The notes under the pieces: model-generated
Database searches by the model: none
The model's input: only the letters and a program-made list of their open reading frames with translations
What the model was told of the DNA's origin: nothing
Assembly: GCA_003008705.1 (NCBI GenBank)
Contig: PDUO01000043.1
Coordinates: 35,307 to 99,306, forward strand
Direction of reading: 5' to 3'
DNA: 64,000 nt
DNA from: Pezicula radicicola
Lineage: Eukaryota; Ascomycota; Leotiomycetes; Helotiales; Dermateaceae
Position numbers and translations under genes: made by a program
Shown here: positions 13,540-23,962 of the stretch, piece after piece
Position numbering within the stretch: the stretch's first letter is position 1
Layout: every line of letters starts with the position of its first letter

Positions 13540-14720
13540 AATATATCTAAAAATAATTAAAAGTATATCTAGTAGTAGAAAAAACAATAGCTAGAGGTAG
13601 AGTAATAGAAGTTAATATAATAAAGGTAATTAGCTCTTTCCTTATAGTAGTTAAAGATTTAAAGGCTAGTAATAATAAGCTTTATATAGTTAATAATAAG
13701 CTTAAGATAGGTAACGAAGAACTTAAAATATATATTATAAAGCTAATTAAGGAATTAGTAGAAGTAAAGACTTAACTTACTAATATAAAGATATAATTAA
13801 TAGATATAGTATTACTTATAGATAGATTTTCAAGGACTAGAGTAGCTAGGTTAGGACTATAAACTCTAATAGGTAAATCTCTATAGTAATTCTATATCTT
13901 AGCCCTTATAGGATCTATTAACCTATCCTCTAGAATAATAAATATAAGGGAAAATACCCCTATAGGAGTAATAATCAATATATAATAAATAAAAGATAAA
14001 AATAATATAGTACTCAAGAATATCCTAGATACCGAAAAACAAATTAAAACTATAGTATAAGTAGATAATACCCTTAAAGAAGTCTAGATCATAGGTATCC
14101 AAGTCCAGGGATACAAGGTAAGAGTACTTATATCCACCGAGAGGGAAGTAGCCCTACTTCGAACCAACAATAGGTAAGTTAGCTAAGTATTCAAAGGAGC
14201 GAGAACTAGAGGCAAGGACTAGTACCTAATCAAGATAGATAATATAGTTAAGGTAACTATAGTTAAAGAAGATAGATATATAATTAAAGATAATTTTTCC
14301 TAGATATTTTATACTAAGAATAGAATAATAGAGGTTATAAAGGTACTCTGGTTATCTAAAGGTAATAAGCTAGTAGGGTCGATAGTAGTCTTTCTAGCTA
14401 GTATAGAGGAGGTATAGTATATAATAAAAGATTAGTTAATTAAGATCAGAGGCTAAATTATATTTACTAGTTAATTTCTTAGAGTAGCTAAACCTATTAG
14501 ATACTATAACTATAACTAATATAGTTATTACTAATTAAGATATATATATAATATAACCTATAGTAACTACTTATATAATTATTACACCGATTTATATATA
14601 GTAATAGAAAAGAAATACCCTATATATAGAGATACCTATATAGTTACTAATCTAGGTTACCTAGTCTATAGAAGAGAAAAGGTAAATCTAATTCAAGTAA
14701 GCAGAGACCTAGAGTTATAG
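13540..14720 (+). pseudogene. LINE element 1 ORF1 (gag-like, zinc-knuckle) relic
   Basis: This is an RNA-binding gag-like protein of the LINE. A coiled, charged N-terminal part (about 13600-13830) leads into a moderately preserved stretch at 14108-14430 (for example VRVLISTEREVALLR and VLWLSKGNKLVGSIVVF). That block is the counterpart of VYRDEAELQWV...YGSIVVYVM in element 2. The nucleic-acid-binding CCHC knuckle that should follow lies at about 14490-14600, but its Cys and His codons now read mostly Tyr (YYNYN*YSYY*LRY). RIP has therefore removed zinc binding. Multiple TAA/TAG stops make it a pseudogene. The start cannot be fixed. Confidence 0.7.
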
Positions 14721-14849
14721 GTATAAGTATCATCATTGTATACCTAATTCTATCGGAATATTATAAGAGAATATAGCTAGAAGAAGAGAAGTACAATTGA
14801 GTATCCTCAATGATAGTTTAATATAGGACTTTAAGTTAATTATAGTTAT

Positions 14850-17800
14850 AGAACCTAATATAATAGATATAAATAGTGAACTAGTAGTACATTAATATAC
14901 TCACTGGACCATCATTAGACCAACTCTAACTCGAAATAACTTAGTTATTCACTCCTTTAGAATATAGATCAGACTACCGGGCGATCTCCTCAACGTTCAG
15001 TGATAAGAGGGTAGAGAGGATAGTATCCCCAAAACTCGACTTTCGGAAGATAGACTAGGAGGTAATCCGTTGTGATTTAAGGAAGTGAATAGACCACCTT
15101 ATAATAATTAATATAATAGATAAACTAGAACACTAAACAAAGGAGATTATACACCAAGTATAAGAGGCAGCGATGAGATATACACCGTAGACTAGGCCAT
15201 CGCTATATATAAAAGCCTGGTGGGATAATAAACTCTCTATACTATAATATAAATATACAATACTCCGTAATAGAGGCACCAATTACAACAGAAACAGATA
15301 CCATCAACCTTACCTTAAGGATTAGATTAGGGTAGCGAAGCGAAGGTTCTATAAAGCTATCCAAGCCAAAAAGAGACTATACTAGCAAGGCTTCTTAGAA
15401 GACCCTGGCAATATCTAGAAGACAGCGTAATATCTCAAGTCAGGGGAGTCAGCGTTCAGTAACGTCCCGACGCTTATAGAAGACAGAAGCAAGGTAGAGG
15501 AGGAGAAGGAAAAGGCTGAAATCCTACTAAAAACCTTCTTTCCACCAATACCTAACGGATAGACAACGGTAACACTAGAGTACCAAGTACCCATCATCTA
15601 TAATAATCCAGATCTTACAGTAGGTGAAATCGAGGAGGTAATATCACGGGTCAAGCCATGGAAAGTACCAGGAGTAGACGGTCTACCTAATATAGTATAG
15701 AAAGAGACATGGCCGATATTAAAGGGGTGGATCCACACCATCTTTTATACCTCTATCAGATTAGGGACTATACTAACTATATAGAAAACAGCACGAATAC
15801 TACCTCTCCGGAAACCAGATAAACCGAATTATACAGTCCCAAAAGTATATCAGCCTATCTCTCTCTTATCAACATTAGGGAAAATCTTAGAGTTAGTAAT
15901 AGCTAAACAGCTATCATACTAGATAGAAATATATAATCTTCTCCCAACGGGTTAGTTTAGAGTACAGCCAAGGAAGTCTTATGAATAGGCGCTAGTACTC
16001 CTAACCAAAAAGATTAAGGAGGCCTAGAGAAAAGGGAAAGTATTATCACTAGTAAGCTTTGACATCAAAGGAGCCTACAATGGAGTACCCAGAGAGGTCA
16101 TGACAGATAAACTAGCTAAGAAAGGCATCCTAGCTAATATAGTCCAATAGGTGAGTTCATTTTATATAAATAGGTAAGCTATAGTAGTAGTCAATAGTAT
16201 AGAAACAGAGGCTATAGACATTACCTTCCCAGGACTACTATAAGGATCACCACTTTCACCCATCTTATACATTTTCTTCAATACCGACTTAGTGGAGGAA
16301 AGGGCCAACAATAGGAAGGGGGCAATGGGGTTTATTGACAACTACACAAGGTAGACGACTAGTAACAATATAGAGGAAAATATAGAAACCCTCCAGAATA
16401 AGGTAGTCCTAAGAGCTCTTAAGTAGGCTACGGATAGTGGAGCTATATTTAAGGGAGATAAAACAATACTAATCCACTTTATATACTTCCGGAATACTAA
16501 GAAGATCGTATTACTACTACAAGCCCTCCGAGTTAGAGAAGCCATAGTAGTACTATCACAATCGGTAAAGATCTTAGGAGTGATATTTAACCATGAGTTG
16601 AACTTTAAAGAATATATAGTAAGAGCAGTAAAACAAGGCTAGAAAGGTGTCCAAGTACTCTCGAGACTCAGAGGTATTAGACCAGCCATAGTACAGCAAC
16701 TATATAATACTACGGTCATATCTAAAGTAGATTATACAGCATCAGTATAGTTCTCACTATACTTGGGCAAGGCTATACCAATATAGATACGGGGACTTCT
16801 AACACCGATACAACGGGTAGCGGTAAAAGCAATCACGAACTACTTCCGGACGGTTGCAGAGGAGGCTACCTACGCGGAGGCATACATCCCCCCAACTCAG
16901 TCTCGGCTAGTACGAAAGATTACAAAGTTCTGGGTGGATAGCTATACACTCCCTAAGGAAAACTTGATGTGGGGATGTATAGAGAAGGCAGCGGTAGCTA
17001 AGCCAGACTATCTATACAAATCTCCGCTCATTTTTATGAGAACTCATACAAAGTAGGTCTTGGAAGATATAGAAACTATTGACGCCTATGCTGTCGCCCC
17101 ATAGCAGCAATCACTAAGGTAAATGGTTCATATCTCTCGGGAAAGAGAGGAGGCTATGAAACATTGCTAAAACGCATAAGGAACAGAAATCCAAATATTT
17201 ACAGACATATCTAGGAAGAACGGTAAAGTGGGTTATAGTATTGTAGCCTAGGTTGACAGCTCGGCTAAAACTAAAGTACTATACACCATCGGCACAAGCG
17301 ATATAGTAAACGTCTATATAGCGGAGCTAGGGGCGATAATGGAAGTAGTAGAATAGGTAGACGGGATGCTCGCTACTTCTCCTGGCATATGGGGAATTAC
17401 GGTCTACTCAGACAGCATGTCAGCGCTGCAGGCAATAGCGAACCCAAAACATCAAAGCGGGCAAGCCCTGATTCGACAAGCTGTCAAAATACTATGGGAC
17501 AATCAAGCAAAGGGAAAGCGCCTCCAGCTAGCATGGGTCCCAGGTCATGCAGGGATTCCAGGTAATGAAGCAGCAGATACGTTGGCAGCGACAACCACCA
17601 CATCCAATAGTGTGGTAATGACTCCGTTAAGGCTCAAGAGCAAGTTCAAGTCGGGGATATTAGGAAGTCTTGACCAGGTTGTGCAAACTGTGAGGTCGAG
17701 TAGCGAGTGGACTACAGGGAAATGCCTCAAGGAGGTTGACTCAGCACTGCCAGGAAAACATGTCAGACTACTCTATGACACGTTAACAAGAACAGAAGCA

Positions 17801-18163
17801 CAGGCTTTGGCTCAACTGCGAACCGGACACTCTAAACTCCGAGGCTTCTTAGCAAGAATCAGAGTAGAGGAGACTGACCAATGCGAGTGCGGTCATGGGA
17901 AGGAAGACACGCGACATTTTCTCTTCCATTGCCAACGTTACCAACACCTCCGGGGTGGCATGATTAAGGAAGGAAGAGAGCGGTATAGCAACTTGTCATA
18001 TATACTAGGAGGGAGGTCTTCTTACCAAAATCCCGACGGATCAAACCTAGACGGACCGGTCGAGAAGTGGAAACCTAACTTAATAATAGTTAGGGCGGTG
18101 ATCAAGTTTGCTTTAAACACAGGAAGACTAGGCTCACAATCGCAGTCGGTAACACTCATGTAG
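14850..18163 (+). pseudogene. LINE element 1 ORF2 (EN remnant, RT, RNase H)
   Basis: One reading frame can be followed from the endonuclease SDH box (RSDYRAI, 14966-14986) to the stop at 18161-18163. Only about 35 residues of endonuclease precede that box before ORF1-like sequence begins, so the nuclease N-terminal lobe and its GDFN motif seem deleted. The reverse transcriptase runs about 15620-16560: KPWKVPGVDGLP, SLVSFDIKGAYNGVP, LLQGSPLSPILY with one stop, and the catalytic box at 16331-16342, reading FIDN where active elements have F(V/A)DD. After a connection region, the RNase H holds FTD near 17200, AELGAIMEV near 17320, YSDSMSAL near 17405 and GHAGIPGNEAAD near 17541-17576. The 5' two-thirds has many stops; the last third is clean. 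Confidence 0.88.
17366..18163 (+). CDS. Intact 3' part of LINE 1 ORF2: RNase H and C-terminal zinc cluster
   Basis: The 265 codons from an internal ATG to the stop are free of stops and keep normal codon use, with CAA, CAG and TGG all present. This is not an independent gene but the undamaged end of ORF2. It carries the third RNase H acidic residue (YSDSMSAL, residues about 13-20) and the outlying His/Asp box GHAGIPGNEAAD (about 59-70). The first two acidic residues lie upstream, in the part with stops. A Cys/His cluster at about residues 173-190 (CECGHGKEDTRHFLFHC) matches the C-terminal zinc motif common in I/Tad-group LINEs. A shorter protein from the internal ATG would lack a complete RNase H active site. 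I expect no function. Confidence 0.8.
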   Translation: MLATSPGIWGITVYSDSMSALQAIANPKHQSGQALIRQAVKILWDNQAKGKRLQLAWVPGHAGIPGNEAADTLAATTTTSNSVVMTPLRLKSKFKSGILGSLDQVVQTVRSSSEWTTGKCLKEVDSALPGKHVRLLYDTLTRTEAQALAQLRTGHSKLRGFLARIRVEETDQCECGHGKEDTRHFLFHCQRYQHLRGGMIKEGRERYSNLSYILGGRSSYQNPDGSNLDGPVEKWKPNLIIVRAVIKFALNTGRLGSQSQSVTLM

Positions 18164-18521
18164 AATTCCCAACGGTTTGGGATATAAAGAAGCTACATAG
18201 GAGAGAGGATAGTGGTGGAGATGAAGATGAAGTTTATTCGCCCGGCTAAGCCTAAAGGGCCCTAGTCTATATATTACATAATACACTTCCTTCGGTGTTT
18301 ACATTGTCTCCTGAAGCCCATACAGACTACCTCTCTCAGGGTTTTCCAAATCCAATGCCTGTCTTATTCAATAAGGTCTCGTGTATGGTTAGTAGCAAGT
18401 AAACTTGAAGTTCATTCCTCCAAGTATTCAATGTCCTATATTCGGCGACTGAAGCAAGACCTACTGGAGACACAAGGGTATTGGGGGTTAGTCGGGGTTA
18501 AGGGAAAAGAAATGATATTTA
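18164..18521. other. Junction of two tail-to-tail LINE 3' ends
   Basis: This non-coding stretch holds the 3' UTR of element 1 (to about 18290) and, on the other strand, the 3' UTR of element 2 (from 18521 leftward). It is little mutated, with normal CpA and TpG content. No poly(A) or simple-repeat tail is obvious on either side, so the exact breakpoints cannot be placed. Confidence 0.6.
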
Positions 18522-21500
18522 CTATTGTAGGGTATTAGTTACCCGTTCTACCTCTACGTCTAGTCGTTTTATAGCTATAGCAAATTTAATCGTTGCCCGA
18601 ACTACGTCCATATTTAGTGTCCATATCCCTAGATCGGCGGCTATTTTTCCCCCCAAGTAGAAGGAGAGGTTACCTCTTCTTGTATCTATCTACACCAGCA
18701 TTTATATTCAGTATACCTCCCATCTCGTATATCGAAAAAGAAAGTACTTGACCGTTTCCTTTACTTGGCCGTATTTACATTGGTCTGATTCCGCTACTCC
18801 AATCCGGTGAAGGTATCCATTGAGGTATACCATTCCTATTCGGAGTTATACCAATATACTCACTTCTTTCCACTTAAGAGTATCATACAGGGTATAAGTA
18901 TATTTACCTGGCAGTGCTATATCCATCTCCCTGGAGTATTTACCTATCCCTTTTAGGAGTACCTTATTTCCCCGCTACCTTACTATTTCGATGTTTATTG
19001 TCGTAGACTTGGCCCGCTATAGTTGTTCTTGCGGTGAGTGCCTTTACTCGGTGGCTTACCGGGCTACTCCCTTAGTGTTCTTGCCCAGTATAAACTCCTC
19101 CTGTGTCGGGACCTATACAACGTAAACATGGTTACCTCCTTTCTTTAGGTTACAGACCATATCGTAGACTTACCCAATACTACTCTGGCCGGACTAGTAT
19201 TTAGGTTTACTCAGAGTAAGTAGCGTACCCTGGTTACTAGTAAATATAGTGATCTACCTCCCTAGGAGATCTAGCGGCAGGCATCTCACCACCATTACTA
19301 TCGCTACCAACTCGGCCGTATATAGGTTCTATTCAGTTCTCGTTCCTATTATAATTGAGTATATAACAGGTTCTCCATTAGGTACATTGCCGGAGGTATC
19401 GTCAATGGCTCCCCCTATCCTAACCATACCTTTCCTCACGGACAAACTCATCGTAATCCGGATACCTGGAGTCAAACTAGCGACTTCTATTGCTTTCTCT
19501 CCGTCCGGCTCGATGGTCACGGGTAATCAGTCCTCCCACGGAGCTATCACGTATGGTTTAATGACCTCCATCCGATCTATTGGTGTCTATTGGTGTATAC
19601 AAGCTATCTTTTACAGCGGGGAAGTAAATCTCTGGAATACTCTAGTGCCTAGCCTCGAGAGTGGGTTTATCTCAGACAATGTACGGAGGCTCACCTATAG
19701 CTTAGTTACCCTTTCAGTATACCGTTTCTATACTATACGTATACTAGCCTCGGCTTCCGCAATAGCCGTCGCTACTATACGAAAGGTTCCTGTGATAGCT
19801 TATACACTAATACTTTGGACCCTATTTATAGAGGGCATTGTTTTCCATCTACATACATACATCCAAACGTTAGAGGCGTAGTCCACCACTGGCACTACCG
19901 TTACCCCAAACAGTTGTCTCGCAGTAGAGGGAGACACCATCCATAGTCGTCTTAATGCTATGGCAGCACAGAGACCTCTGGTTGCTGCTTTTACAATATA
20001 CTACCTATAGCGGAGCTTTGTATCCATAACTATACCCAAGATCTTGGCTGTATTACTTGGTATAACTATTTCCCCTTTAATCATGAATAGTATAGTATTG
20101 GTTTAGTCCACACACCTAGTGAAGTATATTAGTATCGTCTTTTCTCCCTTAAATATAGCTCCGCTTCGTTTCTCCCAGTCCATCGCTCGGTCGATTATAG
20201 CTTGAATCCCTTCTCGATTCACTTCTACTGATGGCCCTATAACCCACACACTATAGTCGTCTACGAATACCATTGATCCCCCATCCACAGTCAATTTATA
20301 TTGGACTAGGTCAGCATTAAAGAAGAGGAATAGTATTGGTGAGAGTGGTGAACCTTGCGGTAAACCTACTTATAGTAATGGTTGTTATTAAGAAGTATAG
20401 CCATTCACTAGTATAGTTACCGTACATTCTAAGCAAAAGCTATCAATCCATCGTACTAAGGCCGGCGGGATGCCTCTTGCCGTGAGTCTCTACAGTAGTC
20501 TCTCCTTATATACCCTATTGTATACACCCTTTACGTCGAAGCTAATCAAACTAAGGATCTTTTTTGATCTCTACGCATTATAGATATATTCCTACAACAA
20601 TAAGAGTACTTGTTCAGTAGAGCGCTTCTTTCTAGCCCCGAAATGGTTCGTGGGGAGTAGGCCGAAAGTCTCTACTACGTACGATATTCTCTCAGCAATT
20701 ACTGCCTCCAGTACCTTTCCAAGTATAGAGAGCAGCGAGATCGGCCTCCATAACTTTACGACCGTATAATCACCTTTGTCTGGCTTCTTCAGTAGTATAA
20801 TCTTGGTATTTCTCCATTGTACGGGGAGTTCTCCTCTATCCAACGACGTCTAGAAGAGGAGCAATATCCTGTCCTTCACCACCGGCCATACTTACTTCCA
20901 TACCACGGCTAGTAGTCTATCATCTCCTGGCGCCTTCTATAACTTCGCCGCAGAGATTCCCCTTTCTACCTCTTCTATTGTTAAGGGAGGCATCGATACT
21001 AGGGTTCGCTATAGCCGCAGCCCTTCATCTTCTATCCTCACTGGCAGTGGGGGAAAGAAAGCAGATAATAGTTCCTCCACTTATTCAATTTTATCTCTTA
21101 TATTGGATCCATCTCTCTTCGTCAACGGCGGTATTTTATCGAATACTAAGCTCCCACTAGGGTCTAAATACTTGGCCGCTTACTATATATTTATGTCATC
21201 CACAAGGAAATCTTCCTAGTACGCCTTTTTCTATCTCCGAGTAGTATTATAGTATTCCTTAGCAGCCTTATTCGCTTACTATTCTAGGTCAGGAAATATA
21301 TAACCTATACACCGTTGGGTTCTTGCTTAATTTCTCCAGTATATATAGACTCGCCGGAGCTACGTAAGGTCCGTCGTCCACCATCTCTTCGTATACAGTG
21401 AGGGTTTGGCCTTTGGAGTAAGTACATAGACTACCTCCAGCACCACTATCATCAACCAATCTATCTATTGCTATACACTACCGCCAACTAGAACGAAGCG

Positions 21501-22307
21501 AAGAGTAGTAGCAATCCTAGCCCTTATATCGGTCCACGGTACATTCTTGAAAAGTAACCTTGCTTCAGAAACTCGTTCCGGGATCGTAACATCAAATATT
21601 GTCTCAATTACTCTGTGATCGGATCTATATTCGGTTATATAGATTATACACTTTACCACTGACATTACTAGCTCCTCTAAGGCCAGTACCAGATCAATTG
21701 TTGATTCACGGTTCCCCCGTCGCCATGTCTTCATACCCCTAGGTAAAAGACTTCGAAGGGCATAATCACTCATAAGGTCGATGATCGGATCCGCCTCTCC
21801 TTACCTTTCCCGTGAGACGTCATCCCCACCCCATAATTGATCATACCGATTGAAATCCCCCACAAGTAATACATCAACTCGGGTACCGATCGTATTACAT
21901 ATTTCCTGAATAAGTTATTATAAATTACTAGTTATATCTTGAAGTACTTCCTCGTTCTACCCTTCAATGTACACCAACACGACGAGTATCGACCGGTCTG
22001 GTAGTCACAGTATTACTACAGTAAGGTCGGGTGATTGAGCCGGTATCTATTCTACTTCGATGTCCTTCCGGATCCAGAGCATACTTCGAAAAGCCCACCT
22101 TTCCTGTCGCTGGACTATAGGCATCATCTTTGTCCAGTTTAGGTACCCTATAGGGACAGTGGTCATTGTATTGTCGATTATCCATGTATACGGTTCAGAT
22201 ATCGCTAACACTACAAATTCCTTCAGTTGATCATCATTCATTAGGCTATACTATACCATGTCCTACTTCCGGACGTTCAGTTAGAGTACCTATAGAGTAC
22301 TATACAT
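18522..22307 (-). pseudogene. LINE element 2 ORF2: endonuclease, RT, RNase H (stops only)
   Basis: The ORF spans 1262 codons from ATG (22307-22305) to TAG (18524-18522); every preserved segment I checked lies in this one frame. AP endonuclease: LAISEP near 22200, GDFNRYDQLWGGD near 21828-21862, SDHRVIETIF near 21600-21630. Reverse transcriptase: KAPGDD near 20930, WRPISLLSILGKVLEAVIAE near 20700-20760, PQGSPLSPILF near 20340, and an unmutated catalytic box FVDDYS at 20250-20267. RNase H: YTAELVAIVM near 19300 and a downstream block near 19080-19130. The C-terminal part has a degenerate Cys cluster (QCKYGQVKETVKYFLF, near 18750). All breaks are TAA/TAG of RIP type (from Gln or Trp codons). ORF2 begins inside the ORF1 stop region (ATGTATAG overlap), which suggests re-initiation. 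The encoded product would nick target DNA and prime reverse transcription there. Confidence 0.9.
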
Positions 22308-23613
22308 TCTGAGAATTGCGAGACCCTCTACAGTTCCTACTAAACGATTCATATAGTCCTCCGCATGAAACATATTTCGGTATAACTACTCGACACTCAC
22401 TGTGATGGTGTCCTATTTGAGTACACTTAGTACAGACTTGCGGTTATATATATAAGTACGCCTTGTACCCTAGTTCTTGATATCTATAGCATTTTGGCGG
22501 GCTATATCGAGGCTCGAAGACCCTAGTATTGGCTGATTCTCCTGCGACATGGAAGTATTGATCTTGTAATAGCCGTACTACTTCGCTACCTTTCATAACA
22601 TAGACCACTATTGACCCATAGGCTTTCCCTGTATTCTTATCGCTAAGCCAGCCGATCTTGGCTATATAGACGTTATTCTCCTTTCCAAGGACTTCAGTAG
22701 CCCCGGGTAAAGGGTACCCATCTTGATCAAGAATAGCTGTTCGTTTAGCGTTATCTACCTTCACTAGGTAAAGTTGGTCTCGAAACACTCGGGTACCTAG
22801 TACCATGGTCTTCTGAGCTACTTCTTTGACCCACTGGAGTTCGGCTTCGTCTCTATAAACTACCTTGATACGATCTATATTCTTGGTGTTCCTAATCACC
22901 GCGGCACAGCACCATTCCTTGTGGCCGTCTATTGTACAGATCTCTTTTTCAATTACCTACCTAATTACCCCCGGCTATACCTTGTCCCTATCTCCTTCCT
23001 CAACTCTGGACATATCAACTATACAGTATAGTATATCGGTTATAGATAGTATAGTTACAATGGTAGGTTGGCTGGCTAAGGACGACAGATTGATTAATCT
23101 TATGAGGACTAAGGCATAAGATTACGGTAGAGATCCGCCTAATCCTGAACCATTGTTTACGATCGCTACCATCTCCGCCAGTTATACTTTGGTTTCTGTA
23201 AGTTGGGCTTTGATCTCCGCTAGTTCTACAGCGATTTCCGCGTTGCTGGCTTTTACTTCCTCGTTGCTGCTCTTCAGTTCCTCAATTACTAGGAGAATAG
23301 TAGAGAGAGTATAGCCCTCAGCCTTCTTCGTCCTTGTATCGCTTCCAGTTATTGGTCGAGATAGTGTCCTTGGTCGGCGTCGCATACGGTTTGATCGCGG
23401 GGCATCGGGCGCTTCTAACGATACTTCGATCGCGTTGTCTGCGTTATATTCATCGCTCTCATCCCATACTCTCTGGCTCAATATTACAAAGGAGTTACCA
23501 TCAACTACCTTTCCGTATTTCTTCTTTTCTTGTTCTAAGGCCTTGGTCGTCAATGTCCGTTCGCGACGCAACTGACGCGTCGGTGGACCTACTTCCTCCA
23601 CCACCTTTTCCAT
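22300..23613 (-). pseudogene. LINE element 2 ORF1: coiled-coil and zinc-knuckle gag-like protein
   Basis: The frame spans 438 codons from ATG 23613 to TAG 22302-22300. The first 143 codons (MEKVVEEVGPP onward) are open and end in a heptad-like stretch (ELKSSNEEVKASNAEIAVEL) that looks like a coiled coil for oligomerisation. A stop follows, and the same frame continues through CTIDGHKEWCCAAV (near 22900) into a 151-codon open piece (22899-22444). Three CCHC knuckles close the protein: a damaged one (CYRYQELGYKAYL, second Cys and His now Tyr, near 22455), an intact one (CTKCTQIGHHHSEC, near 22395-22435) and a damaged third (YVSCGGLYESFSRNC, near 22330-22375). It would bind element RNA. About five in-frame stops inactivate it. 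ORF2 starts 8 bases before this ORF ends. Confidence 0.85.
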
Positions 23614-23626
23614 CCTTCCTCCTAGA

Positions 23627-23688
23627 CTGCCGAGTCGAATGCTGAGTTGACTGCTGAATTGACTGCTGAATTGACTGCTGAATTGACT
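23627..23688. repeat. 12-bp tandem repeat upstream of LINE 2 ORF1
   Basis: There are five tandem 12-bp copies: ctgccgagtcga, atgctgagttga, then three identical ctgctgaattga, and a partial copy. The array ends 13 bases before the ORF1 ATG on the minus strand, so it lies in the 5' leader of LINE element 2. A promoter or copy-number role is possible but inferred. Confidence 0.85.
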
Positions 23689-23873
23689 CTTTTTCTCCTG
23701 CGAAGCCGTCTTTATCTCAGTAGCTTTATATTGTTTGTGAGTTCAGAGGATAGTGGATTGGCAAATGCGTGGGCTGTAGGATGATTCTGATCCCGTGATG
23801 TGATTATGTATTTAGCTCAGGTCAGCTAGGAGTGGGGCTACATAGGGTCAGGCCCTGAACAGCCAATAGGAAT

Positions 23874-23894
23874 AAATCAAATCAAATCAAATCA
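23874..23894. repeat. (AATCA)n microsatellite
   Basis: Four copies of AATCA follow an AATA-rich start and are followed by GATTTG, which makes a small CAAATC/GATTTG inverted repeat. The array lies about 260 bp upstream of LINE 2 ORF1 and 70 bp before the next gene. A matching array sits at 63935-63956. Confidence 0.85.
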
Positions 23895-23962
23895 GATTTG
23901 TCGCCTTTCCTCAGAACAATCTACAACTGTTTTGAAGCAATGCATATACTACCGAGAAGACA

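Larger units (their letters stand above)
13300..18290 (+). mobile_element. LINE element 1 (Tad/I-like non-LTR retrotransposon), degraded 5' to 3'
   Basis: The element holds a gag-like ORF1 relic, a short remnant of the AP endonuclease, a reverse transcriptase and an RNase H with a C-terminal CCHC-type cluster, in the order usual for fungal Tad/I-group LINEs. The 5' half is as TA-rich as the surrounding RIP blocks, the RT is moderately mutated, and the last 0.8 kb has no stops. No long terminal repeats are seen. The 3' end is set near 18290, where sequence typical of the ORF ends and a junction with the oppositely oriented element 2 begins. Both outer limits are estimates. Confidence 0.85.
18300..23700 (-). 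mobile_element. LINE element 2 (Tad/I-like), near full length, minus strand
   Basis: This is a near-complete two-ORF LINE on the minus strand. ORF1 (23613 to 22300) encodes a coiled-coil and zinc-knuckle protein. ORF2 (22307 to 18522) encodes endonuclease, reverse transcriptase, RNase H and a C-terminal domain. Mutations are mostly in-frame TAA/TAG stops with no detected frameshift, so it was inactivated by point mutation. RIP load is far lighter than in element 3. Its RNase H differs from that of element 1 (VPTQEEF-type sequence in place of the GHAGIPGNE box), so the two belong to different subfamilies. A 12-bp tandem repeat lies just upstream of ORF1. Confidence 0.9.

Noticed and set aside
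1..14700. Alternative genetic code with TAA/TAG as glutamine
   Set aside because: Reading TAA/TAG as Gln gives long proteins, but many TAG codons replace Trp, catalytic residues are also changed by C-to-T/G-to-A, and islands use normal stops. RIP explains all of this.
18163..19900. 210-codon + strand open frame at 19249-19881
   Set aside because: It lies antisense to the RNase H/RT part of LINE 2 ORF2, whose minus-strand frame carries family motifs.
13300..23700. Elements 1 and 2 as the arms of one inverted duplication
   Set aside because: Their RNase H boxes and C-terminal zinc clusters differ clearly, and element 1 lacks most of the endonuclease.
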